Assembly (NCBI GenBank): GCA_032251435.1
Contig: JAVVEH010000016.1
Location: 1 to 64,000, forward strand
From: JAVVEH01 sp032251435
GTDB taxonomy: Bacteria; Verrucomicrobiota; Lentisphaeria; Oligosphaerales; MVZH01
Direction of reading: 5' to 3'
Length of the DNA: 64,000 bases
The notes beneath the pieces are model-generated. The model had not been told where the DNA came from. It ran no database searches and saw only the letters and a list, made by a program, of their open reading frames with translations. Made by a program: the position numbers and the translations under genes. The first letter of the stretch is position 1; each line of letters starts with the position of its first letter. This document shows, piece by piece, positions 1-8,808 of this stretch.

Positions 1-103
1 ACCTGTCCGAAAAGTGGCTTGCGGAATCCGCAAGCACAAGCACCCCGCATCGGCGATGACTCCGACACGCTTTGTGCATGCGACACGCCCCCGGTCGGTT
101 CAG

Positions 104-152
104 ATAACCGACCTACGGGAGACGGCGCCAGAGGCGCCTGTAGGTCGGCTAT
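104..152. repeat. Imperfect hairpin downstream of the GH92 gene
   Basis: Arms at 104-116 and 140-152 are complementary with one mismatch (core CCGACCTAC / GTAGGTCGG), and the loop holds a second small inverted repeat, GGCGCC AGA GGCGCC, at 124-138. It lies about 60 bases beyond the minus-strand stop of the GH92 gene and could act as a transcription-ending hairpin, although no T-run follows. The CCGAC/GTCGG core is like that of the larger palindromic repeat family scattered through the window. No gene is supported in bases 1-209. Confidence 0.45.
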
Positions 153-209
153 CCGAGCCGACCAGGGCGATACAGCCAGCCGACGCAAGGTTGACCTTAC
201 GGGCAGAGT

Positions 210-2351
210 CTAGCCACCTGAGTAGTTACATTTCATGGGGTTCATATCGAATCTGAGTATGCCGCCCGCCATCAGATCGAAGTGGTCGATCTGATTTAAT
301 TCGCATGGCTTGCCGTTAATCTCGGCTTGCGCAACGTAGACGGCTGCTGCGCTGTTGTTTGCGGCGTCGATCTCCAGCGTGTTACCGTTCTCCAGATGGA
401 TGCGGGCGCGCCGCACCAGCAGGCTGCCCAGAGTGTATCGGCTCTGGCCAGGGGTGAGCGGATAGAATCCCAGCGCGTTAAAGATATACCAGGACGACAT
501 CTCGCCATTGTCTTCATCACCACAAAATCCCTGGGGGCCGGAATTGTAGAGTTCGTCCATCACGCGCCGCACCCAGCGCTGGGTCGTGGCCGGGTCACCG
601 GCCGCAGTGAACAGATAGAGTAGGTGATGACTTGGCTGGTTCGAATGCGCGTACTGGCCGAAATCGACTGCCGCCATTTCACTCATCTCATGGATCTCAC
701 AAGCGTAGGATCCAATATTGAAGTCTGGCGGCGTGTCGAGCAGTTCGTTGAGTTTGGCCAAAAAGGCCTCGCGCCCACCCATCAGTTCAATCAGCCCCGG
801 GATATCGTGCTGCACGGCCCACCCACATTGCCAGACGCTCCCTTCCACATAGCTGCCGCCCCAGTCGAGCGGGTTGAACGGCTCCACCCACGAACCATCA
901 CGATTGCGGCCGCGCATGAACCCGACCTTGGGATCGAAAACGTTACGGTAGTTCTTTGACCGTTCCATGAAGTCGCGAAACACGTCCACGCGCCCCAGGC
1001 CCTTGGCGATCTGGGCGATACACCAGTCGTCGTAGGCATAGTCCATGGTCTCCGACGCGCTCTCCCGTATCTCGTCCTGTGGAACATAACCCAGTTCCAG
1101 ATACTGCCTGACGCCGTCTCTCCCCGTGCGGCCGGTCGGGTGTTCCTGCGTGGCGTGCTTCAGCATGGCTTCCAGCGCAAGATCCCAGTCGACATCGATG
1201 CCTTTCGCATAGGCATCAGCCAATACGGCATCGATGTGGGAACCGATCATGACGCCTCGGTGACCCGGTGATGCCCATTTTGGCAGCCAGCCACTCTCGC
1301 GGTAGACGTTCAGCCACGCCTCCGTCATCTCAGCCAACCGTTTCGGATGGAGGATTGACAACAGCGGATAAACGGTTCGGTAGGTGTCCCAGTAGCCGTT
1401 ATCAGTATACATGGGCCCATCGTGCACCTGACCATCGAAGAAACTGTAATGGACCTGGCGACCGTTCTTGTCCAACTCATGCGTGGCGCGGGGGAACAGC
1501 AACGCGCGGTACAGGCAGGTGTAAAACGTGCGCTGTTGTTCGTCGTTCAGTCCGTCGACTTCGATCTGGCCCAGCATCCGGTTCCATTCAGCGGCACCTG
1601 CTGCCGACACCTCGTCGAAGGACTGCGTGCCGATCTCGCGCGCCACATTGATCCGGCACTGGGCGTCACTGATAAAGGAGGTCGACAGCCGCACCGTCAC
1701 CTCACGCGATGGCGGGAGGTCCAGCTCGGTCCAGGCTACGCCGTTCTCGACGCCGCTCTGGTCGGCCAGCAGGGGGCAGTCGAATTCTGCAACCAAATGC
1801 GTGCAGAAGTCTTTATGGGCAGAGCCGCTCTGGGCCATGGTCCGGACAGTCACTGTCGACCCTTCGATTTGGATCTCTCCTTCAGCATCGAGCAGGTCGA
1901 AGAGCAGACGCCCGCCCGGCCTGTCGCCGAAGGTGAGCCGCATCACCGCGCAGCGCTCGGTTGGCGCGAACTGCAGCCGCACACCATAGCGCAGCAGGTT
2001 TACGTCCAGCAGATGAGGGCGGATGGTCGCCTGTTCCTGACGATAGGACGACGACCAGCTACGGCGATTCTTTGCCAGTTGCCCAGCCTGCGGCATCATC
2101 AGAACGTAGCCGTAGTCGCCCATCCACGGCGATGGTTGATGCGTTGCGCGAAGTCCGAACAGATGCCGGTCGTCCGAATGAAAGAACCAACGAGCCTCAT
2201 TCCGTGTCTGCAGCGACCACGCGGTCATGCCCCAGGGCATGTCGACAAGTGGCAGGCAGTTGCCATGGGAGAAGTTCCGCTGAGAATCCGTTCCCTGAAG
2301 CGGATTTACCAGATCCACAAGCGCCCCATGATGCTCTTCAATTGCGGCCAT
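210..2351 (-). CDS. GH92 family alpha-mannosidase-like glycoside hydrolase
   Basis: Predicted 713-residue exo-acting, calcium-dependent alpha-mannosidase of family GH92. The N-terminal beta-sandwich opens with the family pattern NPLQGTDS..SHGNCLPLVDMPWGM (residues about 17-41) and HLFGLRATHQPSPWMGDYG. The (alpha/alpha)6 domain follows with GYWDTYRTVYPLL and WASPGHRGVMIGSH. The C-terminal signature GDEDNGEMSSWYIFNALGFYP starts near residue 608. Length is near the family norm. No signal peptide is visible, whereas many GH92 enzymes are exported. The ATG at 2349-2351 overlaps the 3' end of the upstream GH123-type gene by 14 bp, so translation is probably coupled. The last residues (NYSGG, stop) are encoded by a 14-bp sequence that recurs at 41886, so the 3' end may have been altered by a repeat insertion. 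Family call is firm; the linkage cleaved is inferred. Confidence 0.93.
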   Translation of the reverse strand: MAAIEEHHGALVDLVNPLQGTDSQRNFSHGNCLPLVDMPWGMTAWSLQTRNEARWFFHSDDRHLFGLRATHQPSPWMGDYGYVLMMPQAGQLAKNRRSWSSSYRQEQATIRPHLLDVNLLRYGVRLQFAPTERCAVMRLTFGDRPGGRLLFDLLDAEGEIQIEGSTVTVRTMAQSGSAHKDFCTHLVAEFDCPLLADQSGVENGVAWTELDLPPSREVTVRLSTSFISDAQCRINVAREIGTQSFDEVSAAGAAEWNRMLGQIEVDGLNDEQQRTFYTCLYRALLFPRATHELDKNGRQVHYSFFDGQVHDGPMYTDNGYWDTYRTVYPLLSILHPKRLAEMTEAWLNVYRESGWLPKWASPGHRGVMIGSHIDAVLADAYAKGIDVDWDLALEAMLKHATQEHPTGRTGRDGVRQYLELGYVPQDEIRESASETMDYAYDDWCIAQIAKGLGRVDVFRDFMERSKNYRNVFDPKVGFMRGRNRDGSWVEPFNPLDWGGSYVEGSVWQCGWAVQHDIPGLIELMGGREAFLAKLNELLDTPPDFNIGSYACEIHEMSEMAAVDFGQYAHSNQPSHHLLYLFTAAGDPATTQRWVRRVMDELYNSGPQGFCGDEDNGEMSSWYIFNALGFYPLTPGQSRYTLGSLLVRRARIHLENGNTLEIDAANNSAAAVYVAQAEINGKPCELNQIDHFDLMAGGILRFDMNPMKCNYSGG

Positions 2352-3981
2352 TAATCACCCCTTTTCGTTCCACCAGTAGCTGGCGCTTCAACTGGTTCCG
2401 CCAGCGTGCCTTTTTTGGGAAATCCTTGAAGGATTTCAGGGGCGCCAGCCGAGGATCATTCCGATCGACGCCCAGCGTCTGCAGCAGGCTATAATCCTGC
2501 AGGGATTCGGCAAAAACTTCCCAGCGGATCGAGTCAATCGGCCCATCGGGCCCCGGGTAGACCTGGAACGTATCGCCATAGGCCCAGTTGGGCCATTTGC
2601 AACCGTCGGAAACCATGAAAGGATCAATCAATTGCCGGGTCTGCGACTTGTACCAGTAGTTGCAGCCCCAGTGCAGGAACCCCATGGCCGGCCAGCGATA
2701 GAAGAGAAAACCGTGCATGGCTATCTTGGGCAGGGGGGTGTCCATCAGACGGTTCAACCATTCTTTCCGTGGTCCGCAGCAGTAGTAGCACCATGAAGAC
2801 ACACCGGCTGCCAAAAACTGAGCGAAGGTCTTGATGCTCGGTATGGGCATGTCAGTCTTGTCGGAGTAGACGAAATCCGACATGGCATCCATCACCTTCA
2901 TCCATGGGGCGAGTTCCCTGAGCAGGGCACGCGCGGCCACGTAGTTGGCGAGGTCTTTTTCACCATGAGGCTCGTCGGATACGTGGAAGCAGGACTTTGT
3001 CAACAGCTTTTCCTTGTTCAGAAAACCGTGCAGTTCAGGCAGGAATTGACCGAGGAACTGGCGGTAGACATCCGATGTCGCCCCCGTGTCCGGAGCCCAC
3101 AGCAGTTTCTCCGTCCTGCCCTGGTCCTCGTAGATGCGGATCGCGTGTTCGACCCCCCATTGGGTGAAGAAATGGGACCACTCAAAGCGCTTGAACCCAC
3201 AGGCCTTCGCGAGGTCGATGTAGCGCTTCACATCCGACCAGTCGAACGCATAGCGCCCGGTCTTGCCGCGGCTGACCTTGAGCAGTTGCGACGGGGTCTT
3301 GACTCCGTCCAGAGGGGGCGTGAACACGGGCACCAGAATGGTGTCCTGGCCGTGATCGGCCATGTTCTTCATGTAGGCTGGAAGTAGTTCCCAAAAGCGT
3401 TCGTCAAACTGGGCGGTCTTGTACCAGTCTATGAGGGAATCCACGTAGAACCAGTTTGTAATAGGAAAGTTTTTGCGAGGTTTCAGTTTCACAGGATAGA
3501 GAGTGGCCTCTGCGATCACCTGCCTTGCTCTGCCCACTATCCTGTTCCTGCTGCTGCCTGTTTCAGGAGTGATATTAACCGAGATTGGATAGGTGCCGGG
3601 AGTGGCTGTCTGTTTGGGAGTGACCGTGAACCAGAAGGCGTGGGTCTCGTGGGAGGGCAACGTGATTTCGTCCTCGTTAAACAGCGGGTCCGGAACGTAG
3701 CCTGGAATATGACCCAGCCCGTCCATTTCAAGGGGATCTTCCAAGACCGACGTGTTATGGTGCGGCACGGGGACGTAGCCAACTCTGCGAACGCGTACGT
3801 TCAGACCCTTTGGCGCGTCAACGGCAGCCTTGACGGTTATGGGGTCCCCGGTTTCCTGGCGCATGACGACCTGAAAACTAAAACGCTCGTTCAGGGCGGC
3901 GTCGATGGTCAGCTTCCTCTTGCCGCCGACAGGACTTTGGGGAAAGTGTCGAACGAGTGATGGTGATATGGCTGTTTTTAT
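2338..3981 (-). CDS. GH123/DUF4091-type glycoside hydrolase, probable non-ATG start
   Basis: Resembles GH123 beta-N-acetylgalactosaminidases and DUF4091 proteins: an N-terminal beta-sandwich, a TIM-barrel-like centre with the Asp-Glu pair in HVSDEPH (D297/E298 counted from the ATG at 3864), and the typical end YPGPDGPIDSIRWEVFAESLQDY. No signal peptide is seen. The only ATG (3862-3864) would drop a conserved strand, because the same frame reads upstream as KLTIDAALNERFSFQVV just before MRQETGD. Upstream the frame is open to the stop codon of the GH78 gene (TAG at 3991-3993), and that stop is part of TAGGAG, a good ribosome binding site followed seven bases later by ATA AAA ACA GCC. I therefore place the start at the ATA codon (3979-3981). 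It is either a rare AUA start or an ATG changed to ATA. The 3' end overlaps the GH92 gene by 14 bp. Confidence 0.82.
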   Translation of the reverse strand: MKTAISPSLVRHFPQSPVGGKRKLTIDAALNERFSFQVVMRQETGDPITVKAAVDAPKGLNVRVRRVGYVPVPHHNTSVLEDPLEMDGLGHIPGYVPDPLFNEDEITLPSHETHAFWFTVTPKQTATPGTYPISVNITPETGSSRNRIVGRARQVIAEATLYPVKLKPRKNFPITNWFYVDSLIDWYKTAQFDERFWELLPAYMKNMADHGQDTILVPVFTPPLDGVKTPSQLLKVSRGKTGRYAFDWSDVKRYIDLAKACGFKRFEWSHFFTQWGVEHAIRIYEDQGRTEKLLWAPDTGATSDVYRQFLGQFLPELHGFLNKEKLLTKSCFHVSDEPHGEKDLANYVAARALLRELAPWMKVMDAMSDFVYSDKTDMPIPSIKTFAQFLAAGVSSWCYYCCGPRKEWLNRLMDTPLPKIAMHGFLFYRWPAMGFLHWGCNYWYKSQTRQLIDPFMVSDGCKWPNWAYGDTFQVYPGPDGPIDSIRWEVFAESLQDYSLLQTLGVDRNDPRLAPLKSFKDFPKKARWRNQLKRQLLVERKGVINGRN

Positions 3982-3990
3982 AGCTGTCTC

Positions 3991-6111
3991 CTACGGATAG
4001 ATCCGAAGATCACTGATCGACCACCAGTATTTCGGGTGTTGCCCTGTCTGCGCGATTCGGATGAAACGGGTTTCCTGCGGCAGGATAACGATATGGGTGA
4101 TGCTCTGTGTCCCCGCCCCCGTGGCGACCGGATCGCTCCACGTTTCGCCATTATCCGACACAGACACGGTAAATTGGCGGGGATAGTCATAGGGGCACCA
4201 ACTGTTTTCCAGCTCGATACGGCTGACACGCTGCCTGCGTCCCATATCGACAAGGAACCACTCGTCCCCCTGTTGGGGCCTGCCGGTGCTCCAGAACGTG
4301 TACAGGTCACCATCTACAGCGTCACGGGGACTGCCGTCCTGCTTGTCGAACCACTTTCCCTTGCTGTAGGAGATGAAAGGACCTTTGTGGATATGGGAAG
4401 CCGAAACGGTCAATGACTTGCGGTCATGACAGGTCTGCGGCTCAGCTTTGGGTGCAGGCGTCTTCGCCTGTGACAGACTGAGCTTCCCGGTCGCCGAAAC
4501 CTTTGAATGACCGGGCCGCAGCGTGAAGAGCAAATAGTCATCCGTCTCTGATGATGCGGGTTGCGAAAGCTCATCGATGACGCTAAATGCCTTCCTGGGG
4601 ATGCCGACCGTTGCCTGTGACCCCTTCGGTACGTCCATATCGATTGAGTAGGACATCTCGTCTTTACGTATGGAAACGATGATGTCGCCCTTGATGGTGG
4701 CTACGGTGGCATCGATATGTGTCAGGAAGGCCTCGCGCGGCAGTACGGAAAAGGCCTCCCATCCCGGCTTGGTGGGCTGAATGCCGGCGATATAGCGACT
4801 GAGAATGGTGTTGGGGGAATTCCAGCCATGGTTCAGGGTTGCCCCGGGGTTGAAGTTGCCCTTCCACCACCGGCCAAATCCCTCGTAGAGGGTGGAGAAA
4901 CTGGATTCGATTTGCTGCTGATAGCGTTCATGCATCCTTAGCAGTGCCTGCTCTTCCCGCCCCATGATGCACAGCGCTTCCATGATCCAGCGCTCAAAAT
5001 AGGAATCGGCATTATAGGTGGGGCCGCCTTCCCAGGCCTGATTCATTTTCTGGGAGATGACCGCAGAATAAATACTATCCCATTTGTCACGACTTGCGAG
5101 GCCCGTGACCACGGCCATGGCATTGGCACGCTCATCGGGGTAGTCAACCATCTGGCTCTGATAGAATGATCCCTGCCAGAAATGGCGGTCAAAGTTAGCC
5201 CTGATGCTCTCGAGGCGTTGATCGATCGCCGGGATATCGGCTTGGTTCCCGGTAACTTGCGCCATCTTCCGCAGAACACCAAGGGCGGCATAGTACTGCG
5301 TGCACTGGACGATGCGACGATCCTTGGACGCGCTGCCCCAGTCACACCAGTCCCAGCCTTCCGGACTCCCGTGGTGAGGCACCCCTTTGTGCTCATTGAG
5401 TCCATCGGCCCCCATCGCCCACGTCTCGAGATACCGCTTCATGTGCGGGTATTGCGTTGCCATCGTCTCGAGATCGCCCGTGTTCAGATAATAGAACCAG
5501 GTGCTGCTCTCCCCGGCAAAGACCAGGTTCTGATCAACGATATGGGTGTAATCCTTATTCGAAAGGAGGGCCGCTTTCGCAAGGGCATGTGCCCGCGTGT
5601 CAAAGGCATAGAATACCTCCTCGATCTGCACGGCGACATCTCCCAGGCACGTTGGCGTACGTTCCCGGTCCGGACAATCCATGAAGTGATCGCGCATACA
5701 GACGTAACAAGTGCGGGTGGCCTTCTTCCAGAGCGTGTTGTAGTCTTCATCATTACAGTGGAAAGCACCGGCGAAGTCTGTATCAAAGCTGGTCTCATGA
5801 TACTTGACCGCCAGTACCGTTACACCGGCCGGGATGGTGTAATACGCGCCGTGTCCGGATATCCAGTTTTCGACTTCATAAGAATGAATACCGTCAAGCG
5901 TCTCACAATGTTCCTCCGGTTGCATACATTGCACCAGACAGTTGGTGGAATGCATTTCAATTGTTTTGCCCGCTTCAGCATCCACTTTGATCCAAGGCTG
6001 GAATTGTGCATTGTGTGGAAGACGACAGACGAGCGTCCACTCGTGATCTTTTCTCAGGGGTAGATCATAATTCGTGTGAATATAGTCCTGTAACCCATAG
6101 TCCTTTATCAT
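3991..6111 (-). CDS. GH78-like alpha-L-rhamnosidase with C-terminal discoidin domain
   Basis: Predicted 706-residue enzyme. The catalytic (alpha/alpha)6 domain carries the family-type stretch RDHFMDCPDRERTPTCLGD, equivalent to the acidic active-site loop of GH78, and the closing motif LNHGWNSPNTILSRYIAGIQPTKPGW, typical of the GH78 barrel end. A short beta domain follows, then a coagulation factor 5/8 (discoidin, CBM32-like) module over roughly the last 140 residues (FWSTGRPQQGDEWFLVDMG, IELENSWCPYDYPRQF). The N-terminal beta modules of large GH78 proteins are missing and there is no signal peptide, so it may act in the cytoplasm. ATG at 6109-6111 has GAGGAAAG at good spacing. Its TAG stop doubles as the ribosome binding site of the next gene. 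Substrate is inferred from family only. Confidence 0.88.
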   Translation of the reverse strand: MIKDYGLQDYIHTNYDLPLRKDHEWTLVCRLPHNAQFQPWIKVDAEAGKTIEMHSTNCLVQCMQPEEHCETLDGIHSYEVENWISGHGAYYTIPAGVTVLAVKYHETSFDTDFAGAFHCNDEDYNTLWKKATRTCYVCMRDHFMDCPDRERTPTCLGDVAVQIEEVFYAFDTRAHALAKAALLSNKDYTHIVDQNLVFAGESSTWFYYLNTGDLETMATQYPHMKRYLETWAMGADGLNEHKGVPHHGSPEGWDWCDWGSASKDRRIVQCTQYYAALGVLRKMAQVTGNQADIPAIDQRLESIRANFDRHFWQGSFYQSQMVDYPDERANAMAVVTGLASRDKWDSIYSAVISQKMNQAWEGGPTYNADSYFERWIMEALCIMGREEQALLRMHERYQQQIESSFSTLYEGFGRWWKGNFNPGATLNHGWNSPNTILSRYIAGIQPTKPGWEAFSVLPREAFLTHIDATVATIKGDIIVSIRKDEMSYSIDMDVPKGSQATVGIPRKAFSVIDELSQPASSETDDYLLFTLRPGHSKVSATGKLSLSQAKTPAPKAEPQTCHDRKSLTVSASHIHKGPFISYSKGKWFDKQDGSPRDAVDGDLYTFWSTGRPQQGDEWFLVDMGRRQRVSRIELENSWCPYDYPRQFTVSVSDNGETWSDPVATGAGTQSITHIVILPQETRFIRIAQTGQHPKYWWSISDLRIYP

Positions 6112-6276
6112 GTGATACTTTCCTCGTTACGTTTGCGGTGATCCTCTTTTAGCCAGAAATGCAAGCACGCGTTCATGACCTTTGCCGGATGTAAGATATG
6201 GGAGCGTTTTCGTCCGGCAAATAGGGCAGGCGTTTCTCAATTGCGGAAGCTGCTTGTTCAATCGTTCCTTGCAGGC

Positions 6277-8808
6277 TTACACAAGTTGCGTACGACATTT
6301 ATGTTCTTCCTCCATAAGATTAGTATCCACCAAAGACCTTGAAGCGAACTTGAGCGTCCTGATCTCAAATGGTTGCAAGGTTAACGTTTTCTGAATGCGT
6401 TTGTCGCTCTGAACACGTAGCTGGACTTTCTGTGTATTGCCCGTCGGCTCAAAGAGACGGATGATCCAACCTTCGCCGTTCTCCGCCTGTTTGAGTGCAG
6501 CCAGTTGTACATCGGGATTGGAAAGTGTCACGAACGGTTTGGGATGCGTGCCCTCGCCACAGGGGCTGAACCACTGAGCCATAGGCTTCTCGTTATGAAC
6601 CTGGGCTTCGCGGGGAACGGCGCTCATGCGGATCCTCACCGCTCCGGCATTGAACCAGAAATTAAACAGGTGCTCGCCCTGATCGATTCGCGGGCGGAAC
6701 ATGGTGTTGGGCACTAAAGGCCGATCACCAATAGGGTGTGCCGTGTAGGCCGGCGAACGCAACAGAGTCAGGCGAGCCTCGCCTCGTGCAAATGAGGAAG
6801 AATACGTCCCGTCATTGATGACACTTAGTGCCAGGTCATCGGATTCCGATGAAATAGTGACCCACTTCTGTGCGACGACTTCATCTCCATTCGATTTCAG
6901 GACTTCTTTGCCGTAGGCAGTATCACCGGTGTATACGCCGTCCTTCAATGTAGTGGGAACGGAGAGTTTGAGCATCTTATCCTTCTCGTTCCAGAAGACG
7001 CGGGCGTTGAGTGCCACCTCCGTACCGTTCTTAGGAATGCTCCATGTCAGGATCAGAGTGGAATTGCCAAAGCCGTACACGGCCTCTACAACAGTCCGAA
7101 CCGGACCATCTTCAATGACTCGGATTGGTTTGAGCTTTTTGACGGATACTCCGGAAACCTGGGCACTCTTTTCCTGCGTAAGCAACGTGAATCGACCGGC
7201 GATATGTTTAAATGACCTAACCTTCATTCCCCATGGGTCGGGGCTGTCATTCATGACCAACGCCTTGAAGGCACCTTTCCTGACAAGATCCTTTCCACCT
7301 ATGCGGAGGTGCTGAATCAGGCCGGATCGGGTGTTGATCGCCCAGTCCACCTGCTTACCCTTTACCCTGAGCAACCCTTTGGACTCGTAGTTCTTGAATC
7401 CTTTCTTCCTTTTCTTCCGGGTCATGGTCACGTCAAAACGATTCATAACACCGGGTGCCAGCGTTGCGTTAAAACACACGCGCTTGCGACACTCCAAAGG
7501 AATGTTGCCCGCGGGACGTTCATTCTGAATTGGAATTTCTTTGCCGCCCTGGACAAGACTGGGCTGGTAGCACACGGTCTCATCCCATTCGTCATGGGCG
7601 AGACTGAACTCTGTATCAATGGTTGTCTCGATCTCCCATGGATGTGGGTTATAAACGAAGATAGGAAACGTATCGTTCTTTGCTTTCGGTTGCCCACTGG
7701 TGAGGGCGTAAAAGGCACGAGCCCTGATACGGGACAGGATCTCCATCCCATGATGGATTCGTTGCAATGAATGCTCTTCGACAGGTGCAGTCGACGTGCC
7801 GGGCAGCACGTCGTGGAATGCTGTCCAAAGCAGATCTTCTTCTGCCTCCTTAATTTCCTGCACCGGATAATTCATCAGTCCTTGGGACGCGACAGCTGAT
7901 GCCATCTTCTCTACAAGAATCAACCTGTTTTCAAGAGTCCTGTAGCCCTGCTTAACGCGAATCATGGAACTGTAACAGCCCACTGAGAAGGGGTTCATGT
8001 CGGCTTCCCAACGGGGCAGTTCGTTCTTCTTGCCCTTCAGCTCTTCGAAATAGGCTTCGGGAGTGGAATGTGAGAGTGTCCAGTCCGTCCTCTCCGCAAT
8101 CATAGCATTGAGATTACGAATATCCTTGCGACTCGGGCCACCACCATGGTTGCCCACGCCCCACAGCATGACGGTCGTACCGCGTTCTGGCTTGGTTTCC
8201 ATCCGGCCTTCCAGTTTCTTTGCGGCTTCGCCAAATTTTGAAAGGTACATGCCCAGTGGCCTTGTGACGCTGACCTCGGATCCATCGTAGCCTACCCAGA
8301 CATATTCATTCGACTCCTGGCCACAGGCCTGCCGACTGGGACGACAGTGGAGATACGAATCATAGCCGCTCTTGGCAAGTATCTGCACCAGTCCTCTCGT
8401 GTGACCGAACGGGTCGAAATTGATGGCCGTCGTCGGACGGGCACCGAACTTTCGCTTGAAATACTCTCGCCCTGCCAGAATCTGTCGGACGAACCCTTCA
8501 CCCGATGGCATGTTGCAATCCGGCTGAAGATACCATCCGCCCATAATATGCCAACGCCCTGCTTTCACCAGCCGTTGAATGCGTTTGAACAGCTCAGGTT
8601 CATAATCCTCGATCCACTGGTAGAGGATCACTTCATTGTGATTGAAAATAAACGTATCGAACTGGTCGATCAGATCTGCGGCTGTACGAAAGGTTGATAT
8701 AGCTTCTGCAACCCCTTCCTCCCACTCCCATTGCCAGACGGGATCAAGGTGCGCGTTGCAGATTAAATGCAGGCTTGGTTTGGTAACAGGCGTTCTTGTT
8801 CTCGTCAT
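6277..8808 (-). CDS. GH38 alpha-mannosidase
   Basis: Predicted 843-residue zinc-dependent retaining alpha-mannosidase. NAHLDPVW near residue 18 supplies the His-x-Asp zinc ligands, and NFDPFGH carries the likely nucleophile (Asp132). GVGNHGGGP is a further metal-site region. The middle helical domain and large beta-rich C-terminal half are present, so length is normal for a bacterial GH38. There is no signal peptide. The start overlaps the sulfatase stop in an ATGA arrangement at 8805-8808, which indicates the same transcript and coupled translation. GH38 and GH92 together in one locus point to mannose-containing oligosaccharides such as N-glycan-like or mannan-derived fragments; this substrate is inference. 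Confidence 0.95.
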   Translation of the reverse strand: MTRTRTPVTKPSLHLICNAHLDPVWQWEWEEGVAEAISTFRTAADLIDQFDTFIFNHNEVILYQWIEDYEPELFKRIQRLVKAGRWHIMGGWYLQPDCNMPSGEGFVRQILAGREYFKRKFGARPTTAINFDPFGHTRGLVQILAKSGYDSYLHCRPSRQACGQESNEYVWVGYDGSEVSVTRPLGMYLSKFGEAAKKLEGRMETKPERGTTVMLWGVGNHGGGPSRKDIRNLNAMIAERTDWTLSHSTPEAYFEELKGKKNELPRWEADMNPFSVGCYSSMIRVKQGYRTLENRLILVEKMASAVASQGLMNYPVQEIKEAEEDLLWTAFHDVLPGTSTAPVEEHSLQRIHHGMEILSRIRARAFYALTSGQPKAKNDTFPIFVYNPHPWEIETTIDTEFSLAHDEWDETVCYQPSLVQGGKEIPIQNERPAGNIPLECRKRVCFNATLAPGVMNRFDVTMTRKKRKKGFKNYESKGLLRVKGKQVDWAINTRSGLIQHLRIGGKDLVRKGAFKALVMNDSPDPWGMKVRSFKHIAGRFTLLTQEKSAQVSGVSVKKLKPIRVIEDGPVRTVVEAVYGFGNSTLILTWSIPKNGTEVALNARVFWNEKDKMLKLSVPTTLKDGVYTGDTAYGKEVLKSNGDEVVAQKWVTISSESDDLALSVINDGTYSSSFARGEARLTLLRSPAYTAHPIGDRPLVPNTMFRPRIDQGEHLFNFWFNAGAVRIRMSAVPREAQVHNEKPMAQWFSPCGEGTHPKPFVTLSNPDVQLAALKQAENGEGWIIRLFEPTGNTQKVQLRVQSDKRIQKTLTLQPFEIRTLKFASRSLVDTNLMEEEHKCRTQLV

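Noticed and set aside
1422..2354. 310-residue plus-strand open frame over the GH92 gene
   Set aside because: Overlaps a well-supported gene completely and has no recognisable motif.
2338..6111. GH78 and GH123-type genes as one protein joined by stop-codon readthrough
   Set aside because: They are in the same frame across the TAG, but the TAGGAG binding site with a start-like ATA nearby explains the arrangement more simply, and no readthrough signal is seen.
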